Source: Oscillospiraceae bacterium
Lineage (GTDB): Bacteria; Bacillota; Clostridia; Oscillospirales; Acutalibacteraceae
NCBI GenBank assembly: GCA_003499325.1
Contig: DNIP01000020.1
Span: 1-10,591, forward strand
Reading direction: 5' to 3'
DNA length: 10,591 bases
Shown here: positions 6,617-10,591 of the stretch, piece by piece
Layout: every line of letters begins with the position of its first letter
How positions within the stretch are numbered: position 1 is the first letter of the stretch
Notes under the pieces: model-generated
Seen by the model: the letters and a program-made list of their open reading frames with translations, nothing else
The model's database searches: none
What the model was told of the DNA's origin: nothing
Made by a program: the position numbers and the translations under genes

Positions 6617-6869
6617 CGATCGCGCCGATCCCTCTGAGCTTTGCGATCACATCCGCTACGTCCTGCGCCATTTCGGCACGATCTCCCTCATAGCGCTCAC
6701 ACAGGGTATCAACGATCTCCTGCTCTGTTGTGTCATGCTCCAGACACTCAAGGATCACGCCGACCGTTTTGTTGCCCTGCACTAATCCGTGGAACGGTGC
6801 GTCGGATGTCGGAACGACCAGCGCGGCGCCGTCCATCGTATGGGTCAAAAAATCAGGATTCAGTTTCAT
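6609..6869 (-). CDS. PqqD-like (RRE-type) protein
   Basis: An 86-residue protein matching the PqqD family pattern: a short beta-rich N-terminus with Asp-Gly-Ala-Ala-Leu-Val-Val (13-19), His-Gly-Leu-Val plus the conserved Asn33 of the strand-to-helix turn, then two helices (about 34-44 and 47-60) and a final acidic helix ending in Lys-Leu-Arg-x-Ile-Gly. In known systems PqqD domains (RiPP recognition elements) bind leader peptides and present them to modifying enzymes or proteases. AAGGAG (6882-6877) stands 7 nt before the ATG. It is the first gene of the PqqD/peptidase/dockerin cluster and overlaps the peptidase by 8 nt. No radical SAM enzyme, transporter or obvious precursor peptide lies within the window, so this is not a standard RiPP cluster. 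The client could be the dockerin protein or something encoded elsewhere. Confidence 0.82.
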   Translation of the reverse strand: MKLNPDFLTHTMDGAALVVPTSDAPFHGLVQGNKTVGVILECLEHDTTEQEIVDTLCERYEGDRAEMAQDVADVIAKLRGIGAIDD

Positions 6870-6908
6870 GCCATCTCTCCTTCGGCAACCGACGCCGACG
6901 TATATATG

Positions 6909-6939
6909 CTCAGCGGCAGCTTTCCATGCCGCCGCTGAG
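6909..6939 (-). promoter_or_regulatory. Strong GC-rich hairpin between phosphodiesterase and PqqD-like genes
   Basis: CTCAGCGGC (6909-6917) and GCCGCTGAG (6931-6939) are perfect inverted 9-mers. On the minus strand the stem can extend to 12 pairs with one G-U, leaving a 7-nt loop. Neither side has a T-tract, so it is not a canonical intrinsic terminator. It lies about 29 nt after the phosphodiesterase stop and 40 nt before the PqqD start, and could be an mRNA-stabilising or attenuating structure inside a shared transcript. Confidence 0.65.
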
Positions 6940-6967
6940 AAACACTTATTTCATATAACCGGATCGA

Positions 6968-8722
6968 TTATGTCAGCATTCTTGCCGCCTGCTGCATGAT
7001 GATCATGATCGGGCTTCGATTCGTCAGGCGCTCTCTGACCTCACCGGACAGCTTGACGGAGTCGGTGATGATCGCGTCGGCATCGCTGAGCATAAAGTGC
7101 TCGATATCCTCTTCATCGTTGACGGTCCAAACCATGATCTTCTTGCCTTTGGCATGGACAGCCTCGATGGTCTCGTCGGTCGAGATCTCTTCCTCGAGCG
7201 CCAGATAATCGAAGGGGGTCTCCTCGATCGAGCCGAGGGATACGAATGCAAGGTAGCCGGTCTGCATCTCGGGATACTTCTCCTCGATATATTCAAGGAC
7301 GTCCATCTTGAGGGAGATCAGAACCGCCTGATCCTGCATATTCTTTTCCTTGATGATCCTGACAGCGTCATCCGCCATCTGGTTATCACAGGTAGCGCCC
7401 TTGAGCTCTACGAACAGGATGGTCTTATCTCTGGACGCGTCAAGCATCTCCTCGAGTGTCGGGACAGGCTCGCCCTCGACCTTGAGCTCCTTGACCTGTG
7501 CGAGGGTCATCTCTTCGGGAGCCTTCGCCACACCCGCGACACGCTCAAAGTCAGCGTCATGGTTGACGACATAATAGCCGTCGGAGGTGCGCTGGATATC
7601 AATCTCGGCACCGAATGCGCCGTACTGAACAGCCGCCTCGATACCCTTAACAGTATTCTCGGGCGCCTCGACGCCGCCGGCACGGTGGGCGACGATATTG
7701 CCCTCGACATTGGTTTTGAAGAAATAATCAAAATTATTCAGTGCGTATACGGAGAAGCCGCATGCGCCGACAAGCAGCAGCACGACCAGTGCGATCACAA
7801 CGGGATGGCGCTTCTTCTCCTGCGGCTGATAGCTCCACTCCTCGCCCTCGGCGGTATACTTTTTGTAGAGAGCGGTGAGCTTGATCATCAACAGCGATAC
7901 ATAAGCATAGCCCGCGATCAGTGAGATCAGGATGATGATGACACAGAAGAAAATATCAAGGAACAGCTGTACGGGACCTGCCGGGATCAGCTGAACGATC
8001 AAAAGAGGCAGAGCGCCGCAAACAACGATCGCTACCGCCGTGACCAGAACCGTCAGCAAGAAAAAGATGAGCAGCTCAACGAGCAGATTCTTCCAGTTCT
8101 TTTTGAACAGCTTACGGGATTGGATACCGGCTTCCTTCAGGGTCATGCCGTCGATCAGAGCGCCGTGCAGAATGAAGCAATAGACGAACGCGACAACGGT
8201 CAAAAGCACGCCGACGATGACATAGGCCGTCATGAACAGCGGAGTCGCCTCGATGACCGACATGATGAACTTCGGGATATAGAAGTTCTGCGTCAGCGAG
8301 ATCGAGAAGCCCAGACCGAAGATCGGCGCGAGCACGACCGCGTAAATGATAATGACGACGCCGCGCAGGCTCAAAAACTTTTTGAGTCCGACAAAGCCCT
8401 CCTTGATGCACAGCCAGACGTTCGGCTTTTCGCCGTTCAGGGTTTTGTTGCAGAAGATGATCAGCGCGTTGAGCTCAACGGCGACATAGATGGTCACCAT
8501 CGCCAAAAGCAGGAGGATCATCACATAGCCCTGCCATCTGGTGAACAGGAAGGACAGGTTACCGCTGGTAACGGCTGCTTTACCGGATAAACCCAACAGC
8601 AGACTGCCCAGCAGGGATATGCCCAGCGTCACCAACGACAGGATGACGGTCGACACAAACTGGAACAGCAGCAGCTGCGGGATCGCCTGTAAAAAAGGCT
8701 GAAAACGTTGTTTTAACTTCAT
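6968..8722 (-). CDS. Membrane-anchored glycerophosphodiester phosphodiesterase
   Basis: A 584-residue protein with an N-terminal membrane domain (GPDPase_memb type; about seven hydrophobic segments near 17-46, 63-92, 119-142, 158-190, 212-242, 250-283 and 307-326) and a C-terminal GDPD TIM-barrel (about 340-565). The catalytic set is visible: His346-Arg347 in His-Arg-Ala-Gly-Gly, Glu355-Asn356 in Ala-Pro-Glu-Asn-Thr, Glu373 and Asp375 (metal ligands), His388 in Asn-His-Asp, and Glu439 in Val-Glu-Leu-Lys. It hydrolyses glycerophosphodiesters to glycerol 3-phosphate and an alcohol, in phospholipid or lipoteichoic-acid turnover. The start has AGGAG 8 nt upstream. It is transcribed from candidate promoters near 8862-8921 and may read through into the PqqD cluster, because no T-tract terminator follows it. 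Confidence 0.93.
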   Translation of the reverse strand: MKLKQRFQPFLQAIPQLLLFQFVSTVILSLVTLGISLLGSLLLGLSGKAAVTSGNLSFLFTRWQGYVMILLLLAMVTIYVAVELNALIIFCNKTLNGEKPNVWLCIKEGFVGLKKFLSLRGVVIIIYAVVLAPIFGLGFSISLTQNFYIPKFIMSVIEATPLFMTAYVIVGVLLTVVAFVYCFILHGALIDGMTLKEAGIQSRKLFKKNWKNLLVELLIFFLLTVLVTAVAIVVCGALPLLIVQLIPAGPVQLFLDIFFCVIIILISLIAGYAYVSLLMIKLTALYKKYTAEGEEWSYQPQEKKRHPVVIALVVLLLVGACGFSVYALNNFDYFFKTNVEGNIVAHRAGGVEAPENTVKGIEAAVQYGAFGAEIDIQRTSDGYYVVNHDADFERVAGVAKAPEEMTLAQVKELKVEGEPVPTLEEMLDASRDKTILFVELKGATCDNQMADDAVRIIKEKNMQDQAVLISLKMDVLEYIEEKYPEMQTGYLAFVSLGSIEETPFDYLALEEEISTDETIEAVHAKGKKIMVWTVNDEEDIEHFMLSDADAIITDSVKLSGEVRERLTNRSPIMIIMQQAARMLT

Positions 8723-8861
8723 AGTTCTTTCTCCTCTGACTCAAAGTATGGATTTTATATTCTGCTTTGCCATAGGCAATGATCAGCATAAAAAGATTCA
8801 CAAGCAGGATGTTGATGATAAAGCACAACATGTTTCTTATCTCTTCCCCGCTTTCCGTTTA

Positions 8862-8921
8862 AATATATCATAAAACGATCATAAATACAACAATTTTATT
8901 CATTTGAAACAGAATTGTCAT
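8862..8921 (-). promoter_or_regulatory. Tandem candidate promoters of the phosphodiesterase gene
   Basis: Two sigma-A-like arrangements on the minus strand. The distal one has ATGACA (8921-8916), 17 nt, TAAAAT (8898-8893). The proximal one has TTGTAT (8890-8885), 17 nt, TATATT (8867-8862). The leader from the proximal one would be about 130 nt and contains a weak hairpin at 8762-8786 (core TTGCC/GGCAA). The 287 bases between the two coding regions otherwise hold only the upstream gene's terminator. Confidence 0.6.
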
Positions 8922-8949
8922 CAAACGCGATAAAAAAGTGATGGAAATT

Positions 8950-8980
8950 ACAAAATCCGCCGATGGTTCAACCGACGGAT
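8950..8980 (-). terminator. Probable terminator of the AI-2E-family transporter gene
   Basis: On the minus strand, a 10-bp stem including two G-U pairs is formed by 8980-8971 and 8964-8955, followed by TTTTGTAATTT. It lies about 30 nt after the transporter stop codon. The T-tract is short, so efficiency may be moderate. Confidence 0.65.
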
Positions 8981-9009
8981 GTTGTATGCTGTTGAATCGG
9001 CAAGAGCGC

Positions 9010-10245
9010 TTACGCGTCCTGCTTTACTTCGGACGCTTCATCCTCCGTTTTCCGAGGAGCATCGTCGGTCTCGGAAATTTGTTCCCCTGCCTTTGCAGCG
9101 CGCGCCTTGCTCATCTTTTCCAACCACGGGACAAAGCGTTCGTCGTAGATAAAGGTCAGGATCGCCGCGACGGGGATCGCCAGCAGGATACCGAGGATAC
9201 CGAACAGATTGCCGCCGACCGTGATCGCGATCAGTGTCCAGACGGGCGCCAGACCGATGGAGCTGGAAAACAGGCGGGGCTTGATCACATAAGCGTCCAG
9301 CGTCTGGATGCCGATGGTAAAGATCAGGAACCACAGCGCGTAAGACGGCTTGACCAGTACGAGCACCAGTGCGCCGATCGCGCCGCCGATGATCGGGCCG
9401 AAGGTCGGGATCAGGTTCGCGACGCCGACGACAAAGGATACCAGCGGTACATACGGCATGCCGAGGATCAGCATGAAGATCGCGTTGGAGATACCGATGA
9501 TCAGCGCGTCGATGATATTACAGCCGATATACTGAGTGAAGATATCGTGACAGCGGTTCCAAAAGCGTGTGTCGCTCTCATACTGCTTGGGGGTGAAGAT
9601 CGCCTTGCGCAGCCTGCGCAGTCCCGAGAGCAGGTACTTTTTGCTGAACAGAATATACACGGCGAGAATCACACCGATCAGGATATTCAGCAGTACCGCG
9701 CCGATGTTCTTGGTCGTGCTGAGGATGGACGAAAGATTAGTGGACAGGTTGTTGACAAAATCGCCGAGCCAGTTCCTGACGGACGCTTCGATCGCGGACA
9801 GATCGATGTGCAGACCGAAGCCGAGAGAATTGATCTGATTGATCACCTTCTCGATCGTGGCATAATAGGAATCGGCGTTCTCCATCAGCATGGAGATACT
9901 GCTGATGAGGTTAGGGATCAAGGTGCCGATAAAGACGGTCAGCAGCGTCAGCACCAGGATCAGGGCGATCACCGCCGAGAGGGTACGGCGCAGATTTTCT
10001 TTTTTGAGCTTAACAAAAACCTTGGTCTCAAAGAATTTGGCGACGGGGTCGATGATGTACGCAAGCACCAAAGCAATGATGATCGGCGCCAGCACCCTGG
10101 TGACCCCCTCAAAGAAACCCGAGATCGAATTGACGTTTGAGAAAATAATAAAGAAGATCGCTACCGCGCACAGGATACCTGCCGCAAGCGCAGCCAGCGC
10201 ATAGATCACCTTTCTGTTTTTGATCAGCTGATCAATTTTCTTCAT
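9010..10245 (-). CDS. AI-2E family (PerM-like, UPF0118) transporter
   Basis: A 411-residue multi-pass membrane protein. Hydrophobic segments lie near 13-36, 48-66, 90-110, 180-200, 242-262, 265-280, 283-300, 303-320 and 333-366. The C-terminal half carries the family-typical Pro-x-Phe-Gly-Pro-Ile-Ile-Gly-Gly (280-288), a Lys-Pro-Arg-Leu-Phe loop (322-326) and Gly-Asn-Leu-Phe-Gly-Ile-Leu-Gly (345-352). Family members include the E. coli AI-2 exporter TqsA and Na+/H+ antiporters, so the substrate cannot be assigned. The last ~40 residues form a hydrophilic, acidic/Ala/Lys-rich tail beyond the usual core. I chose the ATG at 10245 because AGGAG (10258-10254) lies 8 nt upstream; an upstream in-frame ATG at 10305 would add 20 non-hydrophobic residues and include the ribosome binding site in the coding region. 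No partner gene is adjacent. Confidence 0.88.
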   Translation of the reverse strand: MKKIDQLIKNRKVIYALAALAAGILCAVAIFFIIFSNVNSISGFFEGVTRVLAPIIIALVLAYIIDPVAKFFETKVFVKLKKENLRRTLSAVIALILVLTLLTVFIGTLIPNLISSISMLMENADSYYATIEKVINQINSLGFGLHIDLSAIEASVRNWLGDFVNNLSTNLSSILSTTKNIGAVLLNILIGVILAVYILFSKKYLLSGLRRLRKAIFTPKQYESDTRFWNRCHDIFTQYIGCNIIDALIIGISNAIFMLILGMPYVPLVSFVVGVANLIPTFGPIIGGAIGALVLVLVKPSYALWFLIFTIGIQTLDAYVIKPRLFSSSIGLAPVWTLIAITVGGNLFGILGILLAIPVAAILTFIYDERFVPWLEKMSKARAAKAGEQISETDDAPRKTEDEASEVKQDA

Positions 10246-10253
10246 CTGAACAT

Positions 10254-10258
10254 CTCCT
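10254..10258 (-). promoter_or_regulatory. Ribosome binding site fixing the transporter start
   Basis: AGGAG on the minus strand, 8 nt before the ATG at 10245-10243. It argues for this start over the in-frame ATG at 10305. Confidence 0.75.
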
Positions 10259-10268
10259 GTTAAAGTAT

Positions 10269-10297
10269 ATAGAATAACCGTATCACACTTTTTCCAA
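10269..10297 (-). promoter_or_regulatory. Weak candidate promoter of the AI-2E-family gene
   Basis: On the minus strand, TTGGAA (10297-10292), 17 nt, TTCTAT (10274-10269). The -10 box is a poor match and overlaps the alternative TATATA at 10270-10265. It is listed because no better promoter is seen between the gene and the right-hand signals. Confidence 0.3.
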
Positions 10298-10384
10298 GAA
10301 ATCAATACCCGTTCCTCATTTTTCGCGGTTTTTCCTATCGATCACGCTTATTAGGGTTGATGAATCATGAAAGCGCTGCACGTT

Positions 10385-10415
10385 AAGATTCTTCGGCGGA
10401 GCCTCAGAATGACAA
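10385..10415. repeat. REP-like palindromic repeat unit
   Basis: ATTCT (10388-10392) pairs with AGAAT (10406-10410) and GGC with GCC around a 3-nt loop, leaving a 2x2 internal mismatch. From memory, sequences of this form (GATTCTTCGGC...GAATGACA) occur as dispersed intergenic repeats in many bacterial genomes. There is no T-tract, so it is unlikely to be a terminator. Only one copy is visible here. Confidence 0.5.
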
Positions 10416-10422
10416 CTTGTCA
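10410..10422. promoter_or_regulatory. Palindrome TGACAACTTGTCA, possible operator
   Basis: Perfect 6-bp inverted half-sites around one central base. A further TTGACAA occurs at 10439-10445, about 30 nt upstream of the plus-strand promoter -35 box. The spacing suits binding of a dimeric regulator, but no regulator gene is in view. The first half-site overlaps the REP-like unit, so it may be coincidental. Confidence 0.35.
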
Positions 10423-10472
10423 CCTTTGTTTTAATCAATTGACAAATTTAGATCGACGTGTCCGCCGTGTTC

Positions 10473-10501
10473 TTGCTATTTGCAAAAAAATATGATAATA
10501 T
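10473..10501 (+). promoter_or_regulatory. Sigma-A-type promoter for a gene beyond the right edge
   Basis: TTGCTA (10473-10478), a 17-nt A-rich spacer and TAATAT (10496-10501) on the plus strand. Transcription would start near 10508 and produce a leader carrying the stem-loop at 10515-10562 and the dispersed motif at 10569. Confidence 0.6.
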
Positions 10502-10514
10502 AGATAATGAGTAG

Positions 10515-10562
10515 ATACGGTTATCGGTCGTCAACACCGTCGTCAAACAAAGACCGCCGTAT
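10515..10562 (+). promoter_or_regulatory. Leader stem-loop before the dispersed motif
   Basis: ATACGG (10515-10520) pairs with CCGTAT (10557-10562) and CGGTC (10525-10529) with GACCG (10552-10556). This gives 11 bp with a 4-nt bulge and a 22-nt loop. It begins about 7 nt after the expected transcription start and ends 6 nt before the repeat motif. Confidence 0.5.
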
Positions 10563-10568
10563 ACAACA

Positions 10569-10591
10569 TAATACTAAGTATCATTAAAACA
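10569..10591 (+). repeat. Partial copy of the dispersed palindromic element, cut by window end
   Basis: This 23-nt stretch matches the first 23 nt of the kinase-leader palindrome (5672-5650, minus strand) at 20 positions; the three mismatches are adjacent. Its first 16 nt equal 437-452. The remaining arm, if present, lies outside the window. Confidence 0.65.

Larger units (their letters stand above)
10306..10591. other. Gene-free right-edge region rich in inverted repeats
   Basis: No convincing gene lies in the 346 bases after the transporter start (10246-10591). Apart from the weak minus-strand promoter, the stretch holds a REP-like hairpin (10387-10413), a TGACAA/TTGTCA palindrome (10410-10422), a plus-strand promoter (10473-10501), an 11-bp stem-loop (10515-10562) and a partial copy of the dispersed element (10569-10591). 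It reads as the upstream region of a plus-strand gene beyond the window, divergent from the transporter. Confidence 0.6.

Noticed and set aside
8580..8831. 83-codon minus-strand frame in the phosphodiesterase leader
   Set aside because: Its first ~20 residues are hydrophobic, which is easily produced by AT-rich leader DNA, but it runs about 140 nt into the phosphodiesterase gene in another frame and has only a weak Shine-Dalgarno. A short leader peptide cannot be excluded.
8938..10140. 400-codon open frame on the plus strand opposite the transporter gene
   Set aside because: It is a mirror of the transporter. The translation is extremely rich in Asp, Arg, Gln and His, as expected opposite hydrophobic codons, and it has no recognisable domain or ribosome binding site.
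10387..10413. Intrinsic terminator at the REP-like hairpin
   Set aside because: No T-tract on either strand and no gene ending nearby.
1..10591. CRISPR arrays, tRNA or rRNA genes, transposases
   Set aside because: No regularly spaced repeats, no cloverleaf-like or rRNA sequence, and no transposase or integrase motifs were seen.

Overview
The window looks like chromosome of a Gram-positive gut or rumen Clostridia, most likely Oscillospiraceae and Ruminococcus-like. The signs are a small secreted dockerin protein, a large BvgS-like hybrid kinase, a PqqD/S26-peptidase pair, AGGAG-type ribosome binding sites, AT-rich sigma-A-type promoters and moderately GC-rich coding DNA. The assignment to a group is inference from gene content.

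Layout. The left edge holds the 3' end of a plus-strand gene for a GHKL-type ATP-binding protein. Every other gene is on the minus strand. Read in the direction of transcription from the right, they are: an AI-2E-family (PerM-like) membrane protein (10245-9010); a membrane-anchored glycerophosphodiester phosphodiesterase (8722-6968); a three-gene cluster of PqqD-like protein, S26 (Ser/His) peptidase and stand-alone dockerin (6869-5853); a 1220-residue hybrid sensor kinase with two extracellular solute-binding domains (5583-1921); and a condensation-domain-like acyltransferase (1793-546). The acyltransferase converges on the left-edge gene at one shared, bidirectional terminator. Terminators follow the transporter, dockerin, kinase and acyltransferase genes. 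Promoter candidates precede the phosphodiesterase, the kinase and the acyltransferase, so most genes appear to be single units. The exception is the PqqD/peptidase/dockerin cluster, where the first two genes overlap by 8 nt. This cluster has no obvious promoter of its own and is separated from the phosphodiesterase only by a strong hairpin without a T-tract.

The most unusual structure is non-coding. The leader of the sensor kinase contains a 69-nt near-palindrome (5604-5672) whose outer arm recurs at 437-452 (at the stop codon of the first gene) and at 10569-10591 (running off the right edge). In the kinase leader and at the right edge the motif sits at nearly the same distance downstream of a sigma-A-like promoter and directly after another inverted repeat. 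This could be a dispersed palindromic (MITE-like) element or a shared leader-RNA or operator module. The right-hand 346 bases (10246-10591) hold no gene but are dense in such signals.

Functionally, the PqqD/S26/dockerin cluster could be a small handling or maturation module for a secreted dockerin polypeptide. The kinase probably senses a small extracellular ligand. The remaining genes (phospholipid diester hydrolysis, transport, acyl transfer) show no clear link to one another.
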